A DNA stretch of 64,000 bases from GCA-2690565 sp002457235 (lineage in GTDB: Bacteria; Verrucomicrobiota; Verrucomicrobiia; Opitutales; Coraliomargaritaceae), in NCBI GenBank assembly GCA_045565695.1, contig JBJLEZ010000001.1, positions 372,001-436,000 of the forward strand. Direction: 5' to 3'. This document shows, piece by piece, positions 9,230-18,967 of this stretch. A program made the translations under genes and the position numbers. Within the stretch, counting starts at the first letter, position 1. Each line of letters starts with the position of its first letter. The notes beneath the pieces were generated by a model. That model was given only the letters and a program-made list of their open reading frames with translations. It was not told where the DNA came from and searched no databases.

Positions 9230-11328
9230 GCAATAATACCGTCTCTTTTTAAGAGTGCGTCTGTTTTTGGCTTACGTCCCATAAAATCTTGAAAGAGCTG
9301 GTAGGGGTCTTTGGAATTCCCATTTGCCAGTATTGTATTTCTGAAGGCCAACCCAGTTTCTGGATTTAAAAGCCCTTCCTTTTGGAATCGGGTAAATGCA
9401 TCGGCATCCAAGACTTCAGCCCATTTATAAGAATAATATCCCGCAGCATAACCCGTTGTGCTACTAAATAAGTGACCAAAATTACATATAATTGGGCGAG
9501 TCGGAGTGCTGAAAGTAAAGTGATAGTCTTTGAGTCGTTGTTTTAAATAGTTATCAATAACTTGGCTTGAATCTAAGACCCAATCTCTGTGCAAATCTAA
9601 GTCAAGTTTGGCTAAACTTAATTGTCGCATTGTCCCCATGGCTTTGAAGTGGTTTTTGCAGGCTTGCATTTTTTCAAAGAGATCTTGTGGGATAGGTTCA
9701 TCAGTTTCGTAATGTCTTGCAAAAAGATCTAAGCTTTCTCGTTCCCAGCACCAATTTTCCATTATTTGTGAAGGCAGTTCAACAAAATCCCAAGCAACAT
9801 TGACTCCATTTAATGAAGGAACTTCAACCGTTCCGCATAAATGATGTAGCAAATGTCCAAACTCATGAAAGATGGTTTCTACTTCGTGATGAGTTAAGAG
9901 CGAAGGAGTATCCTTCAAAGGCGGAGTTAGGTTGCCACAGATAAGTCCGAGGTGGGGGGTGTGTGTTTCAGTTCTTGTGCCAGTTCGTAAATAGTTCATC
10001 CATGCGCCACTACGTTTACTTTCTCTTGGATGCCAATCTGCATAAAAGCTTCCTAATAAAGTATGGGTTTGCTTGTCGTATAAATTATAGAGTTTTACGT
10101 CTGGATGCCAAACCTCTGGAAGTTGTTTCGGGTTGAGTTTTTCTTTTTCTTGCCCTGCTTTTGGCACGATGTGAATGGCTTCGATCGGCTCAATCGACAA
10201 ATGAAAGAGTTTTTCACAAATGGAAAAAAGTCCATTAATGACTTTCTCGATCGGGAAATAGGGACGGAGCGCTTCTTCATCAAATTGATAATATTCTTTT
10301 TGGTGTTGTTCGGACCAGTAACCAATGTCCCACGGTTCGAGTGCACTTTCGGCTTGGTCTGTTTTTGATGCTTTATAGTCTTTGAGCAGAGTACATTCCT
10401 TATCAAAAGCAGATTTAATTTGCTTATGCATTGACTCAATAAAAGAGGAAGCGGAGTGTCCATTTTTGACCATTCTTCGATTAGTCGTATATTCCGCAAA
10501 AGATTCTTTCCCGATTATTTGCGCATATGTGTGACGCAGTTTTAAAATTTGAGTGACTAAGTCTTGATTATCATATGGAGCTTCTCGTCCAATCGATTGG
10601 TAGGCTTGCCATAGCGTTTTTCTAAGAGTGCAATTTTTAGCATAGCTCATGACTGGGATATAGCTCGTTGCATCTAAAGTGAATCGCCAAGCATTTTTAT
10701 GTCCTTTCGATTCTGCGCTTTCTTTTGCCGCTTGAAGTGCAGATTTAGGAAGTCCTTCTAATTGAGAAGCATCGTTGACTACATGATCCCAAGCATTGGT
10801 GGCATCGAGGCAATTCTCAGAATATCTTTGGGTTAATTCAGCTAAGTCTTTTTGAATATTTCGCACTTGTTCTTTTTTTGAATCGGGTAAATCGGCTCCT
10901 TCTTCTCTAAAATCGGCTAAAGTTTCTTCGATGTGTCTTTTTTGAGTGGGTGATAGTTGTAAGACATTTTCACTTTGCCCAAATCTTTTTAATGCTTTCC
11001 AAAGATCTGGATTTAAAGGGATGTCGGTATAAAATTGAGTCACTTTAGGAAGCATAGCATTGAATGCTTTTCTTAATTCTTTGGAATTATTAACACTATC
11101 TAAATGATTTACAAAGCCCCAGGCAGTATTGAGAGGCTCGAGAGCTTTTTCAAATGCCGCAAAAGTGTTGGTGTAATTTAAATTCGTGTTTCTTTCAGAT
11201 AATTGTGAAATATCGTCAATCGCTTCTTTGGCTGACTGTAAAGTCTTGTTGATATCTGCTTCGATTTTTTCAGGAAGCATAGCTGACCAATTGGGCAATT
11301 GTTTTGTTTGAAGAAAAGGATGATCCAT
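9226..11328 (-). CDS. M3-family oligopeptidase (oligopeptidase A-like)
   Basis: About 700 residues, typical of the thimet/PrlC oligopeptidase family of cytoplasmic zinc peptidases that degrade short peptides, including cleaved signal peptides. The zinc site HEFGH is at about residues 488-492, with the downstream Glu ligand in ENWCWE. C-terminal GHLFSSTTGYAAGYYSY is the conserved substrate-binding region with its His and Tyr. I chose the ATG at 11326-11328 (MDHPFLQ); a longer reading from 11412 would overlap the upstream gene and adds 28 residues unlike the family. No signal peptide, so cytoplasmic. Confidence 0.93.
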   Translation of the reverse strand: MDHPFLQTKQLPNWSAMLPEKIEADINKTLQSAKEAIDDISQLSERNTNLNYTNTFAAFEKALEPLNTAWGFVNHLDSVNNSKELRKAFNAMLPKVTQFYTDIPLNPDLWKALKRFGQSENVLQLSPTQKRHIEETLADFREEGADLPDSKKEQVRNIQKDLAELTQRYSENCLDATNAWDHVVNDASQLEGLPKSALQAAKESAESKGHKNAWRFTLDATSYIPVMSYAKNCTLRKTLWQAYQSIGREAPYDNQDLVTQILKLRHTYAQIIGKESFAEYTTNRRMVKNGHSASSFIESMHKQIKSAFDKECTLLKDYKASKTDQAESALEPWDIGYWSEQHQKEYYQFDEEALRPYFPIEKVINGLFSICEKLFHLSIEPIEAIHIVPKAGQEKEKLNPKQLPEVWHPDVKLYNLYDKQTHTLLGSFYADWHPRESKRSGAWMNYLRTGTRTETHTPHLGLICGNLTPPLKDTPSLLTHHEVETIFHEFGHLLHHLCGTVEVPSLNGVNVAWDFVELPSQIMENWCWERESLDLFARHYETDEPIPQDLFEKMQACKNHFKAMGTMRQLSLAKLDLDLHRDWVLDSSQVIDNYLKQRLKDYHFTFSTPTRPIICNFGHLFSSTTGYAAGYYSYKWAEVLDADAFTRFQKEGLLNPETGLAFRNTILANGNSKDPYQLFQDFMGRKPKTDALLKRDGIIA

Positions 11329-11371
11329 AGTGGTGGTGTTTATTCGGATGTATGTATTTTTAAAGCAATCC

Positions 11372-12340
11372 TTAGCGAAGCCATTGTTTCCAATGTTTTT
11401 TGTATAATTCAATATTTTCCCAATTCACTAAAATGGGTTTAGCTTCGTACTCATTGTTGGTTGGATTTTGTTTTTTAAATAGTTTTTCAATTAATGCTTC
11501 AGAAGCTTTATAGCCCCATTCATGATAAGGGTGTAGTACCATGGATTGCAGGTAGCCAAGGTCGTAAAATAGGTTTGTTGAGGCAGAGGATTGTATGGTA
11601 ACTAATGGAAGGGAGTTAGGTTTCCAGGGCAAATCAGGCATTCCTTGTAAGGCCCAATCATCAAGAAATATCCATCCATTAATATAGTGATTTACGTCAT
11701 TTTTTTCTGCCTGCTTTATACTTATAAGGGCGCTTTTATAATTTGGCTCAGTCTTGATAACGGCTTCGATCCGTTTATAGCCTAATATAGCTTTTACTCC
11801 CTGCATCCTGCTGTCAAAAATTGGTGAAGGATCTGAGGAGGTCAAAATGGCCACCCTGCCTTGTGTTGGTAATTTTTTCAATATGGCTTTTGCAGCAAGT
11901 TTGCCCGCTTCGAATTCATCAGGTTGAATTGTAAGCAATGGAGTGATAGCGTTCACAGGTTGCTCTAGGAGGACGATTTCTTTTTCATGAAATTGAGTAA
12001 GCTTAAGGACAGAACTTAGGTTTTCGTTTTCTGATGGGCTTAATATAATTCCATCCACATTTTTAAGAAAGGATTGGATAATGGATTTGGACTGAGACTC
12101 TTCTGGGCCTTGAATAGGGCTAAGTTCAAACACCTCAACTTCAATGGAAAATGCTTTACCTAGAGTTTTGGCGGCATCGTTTATCCCTGAAAAGACGGCT
12201 TTATATTTGGAGCTTTCTTTATCTTTCCCTATGAAAACAATTTTGTAAGTTCCAAGGAGTTCGTTGTTTTGTGCCTGAAGTGTTAATGAAAAATTAAGAA
12301 ATAGGAGGAGGCTAATTATATATATAAAAGCTTTATTCAT
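11372..12340 (-). CDS. Periplasmic sugar-binding-like protein (LacI/ribose-type type I fold)
   Basis: 322 residues with a signal peptide (about 1-23, hydrophobic core LLLFLNFSL, cleavage near LQAQ). The mature part has the two-lobed type I periplasmic-binding pattern: an initial IVFIGKD strand, DGIILSPSEN, and GRVAILTSSD followed by MQGVKAILGY, as in ribose/galactose-type binding proteins. It should sit in the periplasm and bind a small ligand, most likely a sugar. No ABC ATPase or permease is adjacent, so it may serve a remote transporter or a sensor. The ligand cannot be predicted. Confidence 0.75.
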   Translation of the reverse strand: MNKAFIYIISLLLFLNFSLTLQAQNNELLGTYKIVFIGKDKESSKYKAVFSGINDAAKTLGKAFSIEVEVFELSPIQGPEESQSKSIIQSFLKNVDGIILSPSENENLSSVLKLTQFHEKEIVLLEQPVNAITPLLTIQPDEFEAGKLAAKAILKKLPTQGRVAILTSSDPSPIFDSRMQGVKAILGYKRIEAVIKTEPNYKSALISIKQAEKNDVNHYINGWIFLDDWALQGMPDLPWKPNSLPLVTIQSSASTNLFYDLGYLQSMVLHPYHEWGYKASEALIEKLFKKQNPTNNEYEAKPILVNWENIELYKKHWKQWLR

Positions 12341-12362
12341 ATTTATTTCATTAGGACATTAT

Positions 12363-13547
12363 TTAGATCTTATAGTTAAGTGTTTTTTCCTGATTATGAA
12401 TCGTGAGCGTATTTGAATTACCATCACTTAGCTTAGGCTCAGTTCTCCCTATGACCGCAGCTTCTATTCCGAATGATTCGCTAGTTTGAATGATTCTATC
12501 TGCTATTTCGGGCACGCAATAAATTTCTAATCGGTGACCCATATTATAAACACGATACATTTCTTCGTCACTGGTTTGGCTCGCTTTTTGTATTGCTTTA
12601 AAAATCGGAGGTATCGGTAAAAGGGAATCTTTTACGAAATGAACATTTGTACCGAAGCGTAAACATTTAGTTTGTCCGCCTCCTGAACAATGCACCATGC
12701 CTTTGATGCTAGGTCGGTATTCGGACAAGAGCTTTTTGATTACAGGCGCATAAGTGCGAGTCGGGCTGAGAAGAGCTTCGCCAACGCTTAGGTCAGATTC
12801 GGGAAGCGGATCATCCATTTTATAGGGGCCACAGTAAAGGTATTTGCTGTCAGTTTGACGGTCTGTTGTCTCCGGGTATTTTTCGAAGTAATATTTTGAG
12901 AGTAAGTCATGCCTTGCACTGGTTAATCCATTGCTACCGATGCCTGAATTATAAAAGTTTTCGTAGCTTGCCTGACCATAGGAAGCTAAGCCAACAATAG
13001 AAAGCCCAGGTGTTATATTTGCATTGTCGATGACTTGGTCACGATCCATAACGGCTACTGCACAAGAATCTACAGTTACAGTTGGGGTTAAGTCTCCAAC
13101 ATCGGCTGTTTCGCCCCCTCCACTATGAATGACGATGTCATTTTCTCTAAGAGACTGAAGGAAAGATTCGGTGCCAGAAATGAGTTCAGCCAATACAGGA
13201 CCGGGAATATTGCGCGCATTGCGATTAATGGTGCTGGAAATAAGGATATTATCGGTTACGCCGATGCAGATAAGATCGTCAATATTCATGACCATGCTAT
13301 CTTGAGCGGTTTTTCTGAAAGCAGTGGGGTCGCCGGTCTCTTTGTAGTGTAGATAAGCCAAAGTACTTTTAGTGCCTGATCCATCGGAATGAATGACACA
13401 GCATTTGTCTGGGTTATTGGTCAAAAAATCAGGATTGATTTTACAAAAAGCTCCAGGAAAAAGCCCTTTGCTCATGTTATCAACAACAGCATGCACTTCA
13501 TCTTTTGTAGAGGAGACACCCCTTAAGGAATAGCGGTCTTGGTTCAT
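12363..13547 (-). CDS. purM: Phosphoribosylformylglycinamidine cyclo-ligase (AIR synthase), long type
   Basis: 394 residues of the PurM/PurL fold that closes FGAM to aminoimidazole ribotide in purine synthesis. HSDGSGTKS corresponds to the phosphate-binding DGVGTK loop, GGGETADVGDL to the GGETAEMPG loop, and MVHCSGGGQTK is a family stretch. It matches the ~390-residue form seen in Bacteroidetes rather than the ~345-residue E. coli form. It is the last gene of the leftward tyrA-aroA-cmk-plsC-purM run, 3 bases after plsC. Confidence 0.85.
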   Translation of the reverse strand: MNQDRYSLRGVSSTKDEVHAVVDNMSKGLFPGAFCKINPDFLTNNPDKCCVIHSDGSGTKSTLAYLHYKETGDPTAFRKTAQDSMVMNIDDLICIGVTDNILISSTINRNARNIPGPVLAELISGTESFLQSLRENDIVIHSGGGETADVGDLTPTVTVDSCAVAVMDRDQVIDNANITPGLSIVGLASYGQASYENFYNSGIGSNGLTSARHDLLSKYYFEKYPETTDRQTDSKYLYCGPYKMDDPLPESDLSVGEALLSPTRTYAPVIKKLLSEYRPSIKGMVHCSGGGQTKCLRFGTNVHFVKDSLLPIPPIFKAIQKASQTSDEEMYRVYNMGHRLEIYCVPEIADRIIQTSESFGIEAAVIGRTEPKLSDGNSNTLTIHNQEKTLNYKI

Positions 13548-13550
13548 AAT

Positions 13551-14207
13551 TTATACTATAGGAATATCGGATGGTTTAATTTTGTCGATAGCATGCATGA
13601 TTTTTTTTGATGCTTCAAGATAACGATCAGGATGTTCTTTTCCTAGATCCAACATTTCATAGGAAATTGGCTCTCCGTATGTAATGTGTATCTTTTTACT
13701 GAGGGTGGGCAATTTTTCATCCCGCCCAAAGGCTTCAAAAGCTCCAAATATTCGAGTTGGTACAACAGTAGCTTTTGATTTTATCGCAATCATTCCAGTA
13801 CCCGCTTGTGGGTCTTGCAAAGAACCATCAAGGGAACGTGTTCCTTCGGGGAAAATCGCTGTCGCTTCTCCCTTTTTAAGTGCTTTAAAAATGGCTTTTA
13901 TCGAAGTCACATCAGCGGTGCCTCTTGCTATGGGAATCGTTCCGATAGCATGTAAGCATTCCCCAAAGAATCCTTTAAATAATGTATCTCTGGCTAAGTA
14001 ATGAATTGGCCGTGGGCTTTTAATGCCAATTACTGGTGGGTCATAAAAGCTTGAGTGATTAGAAGCGAATATAATAGGGCCTGTTTTAGGAATGTTGTTT
14101 ATCCCAGATGCAGTATGATCATGAAATGTTGTGAAGTATGCATTTAGGCTACACTTTACGATTTCGTAAGGATCAGGGATTGTTTTTAAAAGCTTACTTA
14201 GACTCAT
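13551..14207 (-). CDS. plsC: 1-acyl-sn-glycerol-3-phosphate acyltransferase
   Basis: 218 residues of the PlsC family, which adds the second acyl chain to lysophosphatidic acid. The catalytic HxxxxD motif is NHSSFYDPP, the substrate-binding FPEGTRS motif is exact, and a conserved basic stretch follows. No signal peptide; likely a peripheral inner-membrane enzyme. It overlaps the end of cmk by 14 bases, a common cmk-plsC coupling in bacteria, and is followed by purM. Confidence 0.9.
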   Translation of the reverse strand: MSLSKLLKTIPDPYEIVKCSLNAYFTTFHDHTASGINNIPKTGPIIFASNHSSFYDPPVIGIKSPRPIHYLARDTLFKGFFGECLHAIGTIPIARGTADVTSIKAIFKALKKGEATAIFPEGTRSLDGSLQDPQAGTGMIAIKSKATVVPTRIFGAFEAFGRDEKLPTLSKKIHITYGEPISYEMLDLGKEHPDRYLEASKKIMHAIDKIKPSDIPIV

Positions 14208-14877
14208 CTTTATACGATATTTCTTTTAAGATTAGAGAGACCACTTCGTCAAGAGAGAGCTGAGAGGTATCAATGTTTAATGCATCATTAGGACATGTGA
14301 GGGGAGAGAGTTTGCGGGTTGCATCGATGGTGTCTCTTTCATTGATAACATCTGTATGACCTTCCTTCTCTCTGCGAGCGATGCGCGTACTCGCATCGGC
14401 TTCTAAGAATACTTTTAAAGTGGCATTGGGAAAAACAACACTACCAATGTCTCTTCCTTCTACAATCATACCTTTGAAATGATTATTTTGGGCAAAATTA
14501 ATTAATGAGCGTTGGTAGCAAAGTAGAAAGTCTCTGACTGGTTTGAGTAAAGCAAATTGAGAAACCTGAGTATTAACTGTGTAAGAACGCAAATCATCAG
14601 AGTCTACTTGAGTTTCATTGATTTCAAAAAGAACAGAATTTTTTTTTAGAGTGGTGTTAACCTTAAATTCATCTAGAGCGGCAAGGAGCTTGTTGCTTTC
14701 GATTGGTTCTATGGCTTTTTGATTTAAGTGGTAGCATATGATGCGATAGTGTGACCCCGTATCGACATGCAAATAGTCTAGAGCTTCAGCGACAGCACGA
14801 GCGGTCGAGGATTTCCCTGTCGCTGCGGCACCATCTAGAGAGATAATATTTAAAGTAGGCTCTGAATTAGCGGTCAT
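14194..14877 (-). CDS. cmk: Cytidylate kinase
   Basis: 227 residues; phosphorylates CMP and dCMP. The P-loop GAAATGKSS is near the N-terminus, and EGRDIGSVVFPNA is the family CMP-binding motif with its Arg-Asp. The ATP-lid arginines lie in RIARREKEGH. Length is typical. It overlaps aroA upstream by 11 bases and plsC downstream by 14, so the genes are almost certainly translated from one message. Confidence 0.95.
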   Translation of the reverse strand: MTANSEPTLNIISLDGAAATGKSSTARAVAEALDYLHVDTGSHYRIICYHLNQKAIEPIESNKLLAALDEFKVNTTLKKNSVLFEINETQVDSDDLRSYTVNTQVSQFALLKPVRDFLLCYQRSLINFAQNNHFKGMIVEGRDIGSVVFPNATLKVFLEADASTRIARREKEGHTDVINERDTIDATRKLSPLTCPNDALNIDTSQLSLDEVVSLILKEISYKDESK

Positions 14878-16231
14878 GTCTAAAGCTTTCTAGTGTGTGA
14901 AAAAAATCAGGGAAGGTTTTTCCGCAACATTCAGGATCTTTAATGCTTAACCAGGCTTGGCCATCACCTAATAAATCATAGGTGCCAAGGATCGCAAAAC
15001 TCATAGCAAAGCGATGATCCTCGTAGGTCTCGATTTCTAAAGTCTTTTCTTTTGCTCGGGCGGCTTTAGCTTTTTCAATCAAGGCATTTTTATTACTTAA
15101 GATTTTTAATGAATCGTCACTTTCAATTACCGTTTGTCCAAGTTTCTTCAGTTCTGTTGCCATAGCCGATACTCTATCTGTCTCTTGAAGTCGTGTGTGT
15201 TTGATTCCTCTGATAGTTGTTTCATCGTTGAGTAAAGGAGCAATAGCGGCATAGGTTAAAAAGGTATCGGAGAATAAATTAAAATTAAAATCGGCAACTT
15301 CTTTTTTGATAGAACTGTCGACAGAGCGATGGACATCCCATTGATCTTTTTGAGGAGTTATTTGCAAAGCATGCGATATCAGGAGCTCAGCGAATGCGGC
15401 ATCACCTTGTATGGGCTTGGCTGGAATATTTTTAATGGAAAGAGATCCCCCATGCATTACGGTGAGTGCGAAAAAATAGCTAGCAGCAGATAAGTCGGGC
15501 TCTACAAGGAAAATTGAGTCTTTAGGGGTCTGGTATGTGTTATTGTGAATCTTGAAAGATCCTTCTTCTGTCATAGCAGATTCAAGAATACCGAAGTATG
15601 ATTTTATTTGTTCTGTAACTTGGACGTAAGCCGTTCGTACATTCGGGCAATTGATCTGTATGGCTTGTTTACAAGCAGGAAGTGTTAAAAGTAAGGCGGA
15701 AAGAATTTGGCTACTTGCAGAGGCATCTACTTGAGCGTATTTGCTTTGAAGCCCGTGTGTTTGCATTTGAAAAGGAAAGTGAAAAGGTTTCTCTAAAAAA
15801 GTGAATGTTGCAGAGCCGAGTTCACTCAATGCATCAATCAGTCCTTTCATTGGCCTGTCTCGCATTTGAGGGTCTCCATCCAGTGAATAGTTGCCCTCTT
15901 TTTGCAGAGCGAGAAAGGCAGTTATAAAGCGTGCCGCTGTGCCTGCATTTCCTACATTAATGGACGCGGTTTTATTGGGAATAGCACCAGCTTGTCCCTT
16001 GATTTTAATTACAGAGTCTTCTTGGTTTGCGAAAATTTCAAATCCGAGCTGACGAAGTGCCTCGATCATAATTAAGGTGTCACGACTGAATAAGGCTCCC
16101 TTCAGCGTTACAGTCCCATCGCAAAGTGCGGCAATAATTAATGCGCGGTTTGTAATGCTTTTCGAGCCAGGAAGTAACAAAATTCCCGATAAGGGACTCT
16201 TAAATGGTAATATAGCTAAAGGTGCACTCAC
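14867..16231 (-). CDS. aroA: 3-phosphoshikimate 1-carboxyvinyltransferase (EPSP synthase)
   Basis: 454 residues; joins PEP to shikimate-3-phosphate in the shikimate pathway. The N-terminal GSKSITNRALIIAAL holds the S3P-binding Lys-Ser, NVGNAGTAARF is the PEP/glyphosate-binding loop, and DRPMKGLI carries the conserved Arg. The PEP-site GNAGTAAR keeps the Gly that is Ala in tolerant class II enzymes, so it reads as class I-like (inference). It starts with GTG. It follows tyrA by 29 bases and overlaps cmk. Confidence 0.95.
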   Translation of the reverse strand: MSAPLAILPFKSPLSGILLLPGSKSITNRALIIAALCDGTVTLKGALFSRDTLIMIEALRQLGFEIFANQEDSVIKIKGQAGAIPNKTASINVGNAGTAARFITAFLALQKEGNYSLDGDPQMRDRPMKGLIDALSELGSATFTFLEKPFHFPFQMQTHGLQSKYAQVDASASSQILSALLLTLPACKQAIQINCPNVRTAYVQVTEQIKSYFGILESAMTEEGSFKIHNNTYQTPKDSIFLVEPDLSAASYFFALTVMHGGSLSIKNIPAKPIQGDAAFAELLISHALQITPQKDQWDVHRSVDSSIKKEVADFNFNLFSDTFLTYAAIAPLLNDETTIRGIKHTRLQETDRVSAMATELKKLGQTVIESDDSLKILSNKNALIEKAKAARAKEKTLEIETYEDHRFAMSFAILGTYDLLGDGQAWLSIKDPECCGKTFPDFFHTLESFRHDR

Positions 16232-16260
16232 AGTTTAATTGAATAGAGAATAGTTAGCCA

Positions 16261-17118
16261 CTATTTAAATTTTTCAATGGTTTTTCTTACTAATTGGCCT
16301 TCATTTAGAATTTTATGTAAGCTATTAAGGTCTTGCGAAGCTAAGCTATTTTTAAGAGTTTCTAGCGTCTTTTCGAATTGATCAATAGACTTAAGAATTT
16401 GATCGGAATTTTGAGATAAAATGGACTGCCATAATTTTGGGCTGCCTCCTGCGACTCTTGTGGTATCTTTCAGACCACCACCTGCATACTGAAATTGTGC
16501 ATCTGGAATATCAGAAATTGAGGCTGCGAGAATAGAAGCAACGATATGGGGTAGATGGCTAATTTTTGCGATCAGTGAATCATGGCTTTCGGGAGCCATG
16601 TGAACAGGATGCATTTCAAGCGCTGACCAAAATTGTGTTACTTTTTCTAAGGCAAGTGGCTCGGTATGCTCTGTAGGGGTGATGATACAGGTGGCTTGTT
16701 TCAATAGCTTTGCACTTGCATATTCCATTCCGCTTTTTTCTGAGCCAGCCATTGGATGAGAGCCAATAAAATGAAAATGGTTATTATTCGGAATAGTTTT
16801 AGCCTGAAAACAAATACTTTCTTTTACGCTTCCTACATCAGTCACAAGAGTCCCCGGAGTTAAATCAGGGGCGATTGTTTTGAGAATAGGGATAATGCTA
16901 TCAACCGGCGTACATAATACGATAAAGTCGCTGTCTTTAACCGCATTTTCGAGAGATTCATGAACATAATCGCACCAATGGTTTTTTAGGCAACGTGCCC
17001 GTTTCTCTTCATTTCGGGCCCATAGATGTATCTCTTTTGCCAATTTCTTCTCATGAACAGACATTGCAATAGAAGCGCCGAGTAGCCCTGGTCCAATTAT
17101 GCTTACGGAATTATACAT
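16261..17118 (-). CDS. tyrA: Prephenate/arogenate dehydrogenase
   Basis: 285 residues; oxidative decarboxylation of prephenate (or arogenate) for tyrosine synthesis. The NAD(P)-binding GPGLLGASIA is at about residues 9-18; GSHPMAGSEKSG is the conserved substrate loop and LPHIVAS carries the helix with its active-site His. There is no fused chorismate mutase and no ACT regulatory domain, so feedback control, if any, works differently from E. coli TyrA. It is the first gene of the aroA-cmk-plsC-purM run. Confidence 0.92.
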   Translation of the reverse strand: MYNSVSIIGPGLLGASIAMSVHEKKLAKEIHLWARNEEKRARCLKNHWCDYVHESLENAVKDSDFIVLCTPVDSIIPILKTIAPDLTPGTLVTDVGSVKESICFQAKTIPNNNHFHFIGSHPMAGSEKSGMEYASAKLLKQATCIITPTEHTEPLALEKVTQFWSALEMHPVHMAPESHDSLIAKISHLPHIVASILAASISDIPDAQFQYAGGGLKDTTRVAGGSPKLWQSILSQNSDQILKSIDQFEKTLETLKNSLASQDLNSLHKILNEGQLVRKTIEKFK

Positions 17119-17222
17119 TATCGAAACAACTAAACTGTCTTTTGAAGAAGCGCAATAAGTGATTTTTTTCTAATTTCTTTTACTTGAATGAAATAAACAT
17201 ATCTTTACTTTCTCAATCTTAT

Positions 17223-17228
17223 TATAAT
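17223..17228 (+). promoter_or_regulatory. Consensus -10 box (TATAAT) before the repeat/FGE-like gene
   Basis: A perfect TATAAT lies 16 bases upstream of the ATG at 17244 in the divergent gap with tyrA. There is no good -35 hexamer at 16-18 bases; TATCTT at 17200-17205 (17-base spacer) is a poor match. It would give a very short leader. Confidence 0.35.
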
Positions 17229-17243
17229 AGATATAGTATTACC

Positions 17244-18941
17244 ATGTCTTTAGAAAAAATCATCGCATTAATTATAATACCTACAGCTTTAATAGGTTTC
17301 TTTGTTTTCTTGACGATGTCTGGGCCGAAGAAAATCGATTACAGTTCTCAAGAGTCATACAGTGGAGCATTGGAAATTCCTGAAGAAGTTGAGGCTATGC
17401 GATTAAAAAGCTTTGAATCAGAGGGGCAATTTGAAGAACTTATTTCTTTAAGAAGAATGACAAAAGAGGATGCCATGTTGTTATTAGAGGCCATTGAGTT
17501 TCAAGAGTTGTACGTAAAAAGCCTGCCTTACTATAGCGAACCAGCAAAACAGCGCTTAGACTATCTCAAGCAACGGTATGACCAAGTGCTTTCTGAGGAA
17601 AGTTATCAATTGAGTTTGGAAAAAGAAAGGATCAGTCAAAAACTGTATGATGAAGCAGATTATGTAGCTGCAATAAAGGCAATAGAAGAGGCAATTTCTT
17701 TACAAAGAAAAATTAATGAATCATATGCATTAAGTTCTTTTTCTGATGTCAATCGTTTGGCTAAGTTGAATCGACGATTAGGATATTTAAATGCTTATCC
17801 TCTTTATAAAGAGATTCTGGATTACGAATCTAAGGTTGATTTACTGAAAGATGAAGAAAAATGGATTGAAGCAGGAAATTTATTAACCGAGGTTATTGAG
17901 AAGCAGTTGTATTTAAACTCTGAGTACCGTAGTTCCGATCTAGCTGATGGCCTCAAGTTAAATTCCCTTAAGATTAAACAAATTAAATACCGAAGCACGC
18001 CTTTGTATTTACAAATAAATGATTTAGAGAATAAAGCAGATGCACTACTGGATAAAGGGAACCATTCCAAAGCAGCCGCTTTCTATGAAGATGCAATGCG
18101 ACTACAAGATGAATTGAATGAATCTTTTTCAGGAAGTCCCTACAGCTCAGTTGATAGAATAAATGACCTAAGGAGAAAAAATCAAACAGCGGCTAGTTAT
18201 GAATTAGGCGAGCTTATCAATACGTTGAATTTTGAGATTGATAATGATTTGAGGCGAAGAAAATTATTATTAGCTAAAGACAAGATTTTGCGAATAGTAG
18301 ATGCCCTTCAAAGAATGGACAAAGAGTTCCCTTTCAGTTCTTACAATGACGATGGGTTGAAATCGAAAATTAATTTCCTTAATTTTATACGAAATGATGT
18401 TGAGCTGATACAGGATCGGATTTATGTTAATTTGATCACTGTTCCAGATGAACCCGGTATTAGAATGTTAAAAACAGAAGTGTCGCAGGCTTTGTATTCT
18501 ACAATTATTGGATATAATCCTAGTCGTTTTGTAGGGGACTTAATGCCTGTTGAATCCGTTAATTGGAAGGAGGCGAATGATTTCTGTAAGCGCTTATCTT
18601 GGGTTATGGGATTGCGAGTGCGTTTACCTAAAGAGCATGAATACCGTTCAGCAATTGGGCCACTTCGTTACGTAAAACTTGAGAAATTTGTTGTTTCAAA
18701 TGCTGAAGAGGCGAAATTAACTAACTTAGCAAGCAAGGAACCTTTAGGCGAGGGTTTCTATGATTTGTTAGGAAATGTAAGTGAATGGCTATTTAGTGAT
18801 GGTGTTTTTGAAAATGAGCCAGTTAAGCATATTGGCGGTCATTTTAATGATCGTTTAAATACCATTTATTCCGTTCCAGTAAGAATGGTAAAACGAAATG
18901 AGCGAAGTCGTTTAATTGGATTTCGCTTTGTTGTTGAGTAA
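17244..18941 (+). CDS. Membrane-anchored five-repeat protein with C-terminal FGE-sulfatase-like domain
   Basis: About 565 residues. The start is the ATG at 17244 (a TTG at 17184 opens the same frame). Residues ~5-25 are a single membrane anchor. Residues ~75-390 contain five helical repeats with a period of 66-67 residues. Each has an EAI-LQ-like helix, then a polar turn rich in Asn, Ser and Tyr, then a second basic helix. The last ~160 residues match the formylglycine-generating-enzyme/SUMF1 fold: EVSQALY...NPSRF, PVESVNWKEANDFC, RLPKEHEY, GFYDLLGNVSEW and a final IGFRFVV. The domain is shorter than true FGE, so binding or structural function is likelier than catalysis (inference). It lies 26 bases upstream of a pseudopilin-like gene. 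Function unknown. Confidence 0.7.
   Translation: MSLEKIIALIIIPTALIGFFVFLTMSGPKKIDYSSQESYSGALEIPEEVEAMRLKSFESEGQFEELISLRRMTKEDAMLLLEAIEFQELYVKSLPYYSEPAKQRLDYLKQRYDQVLSEESYQLSLEKERISQKLYDEADYVAAIKAIEEAISLQRKINESYALSSFSDVNRLAKLNRRLGYLNAYPLYKEILDYESKVDLLKDEEKWIEAGNLLTEVIEKQLYLNSEYRSSDLADGLKLNSLKIKQIKYRSTPLYLQINDLENKADALLDKGNHSKAAAFYEDAMRLQDELNESFSGSPYSSVDRINDLRRKNQTAASYELGELINTLNFEIDNDLRRRKLLLAKDKILRIVDALQRMDKEFPFSSYNDDGLKSKINFLNFIRNDVELIQDRIYVNLITVPDEPGIRMLKTEVSQALYSTIIGYNPSRFVGDLMPVESVNWKEANDFCKRLSWVMGLRVRLPKEHEYRSAIGPLRYVKLEKFVVSNAEEAKLTNLASKEPLGEGFYDLLGNVSEWLFSDGVFENEPVKHIGGHFNDRLNTIYSVPVRMVKRNERSRLIGFRFVVE
17466..18410 (+). repeat. Five tandem 66-67-codon coding repeats
   Basis: Within the preceding gene, equivalent positions begin at about 17466, 17664, 17865, 18066 and 18267, i.e. 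steps of 66, 67, 67 and 67 codons. Shared pattern: A..LLEEAI.LQ..LNESY at the helix, a Ser/Tyr turn, then RL..L..R, ending near a YPLY-like stretch. DNA identity between copies is low, so the duplication is old. Confidence 0.65.
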
Positions 18942-18967
18942 ATCTTTAATTTTTTTCTTATAAAAAA

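Noticed and set aside
10105..10368. Plus-strand open frame inside the M3 peptidase gene
   Set aside because: Antisense shadow with Phe-rich composition and no family features.
17184..17243. TTG start extending the repeat/FGE-like protein by 20 residues
   Set aside because: The ATG at 17244 places the membrane anchor at the N-terminus and the TATAAT box upstream of it.
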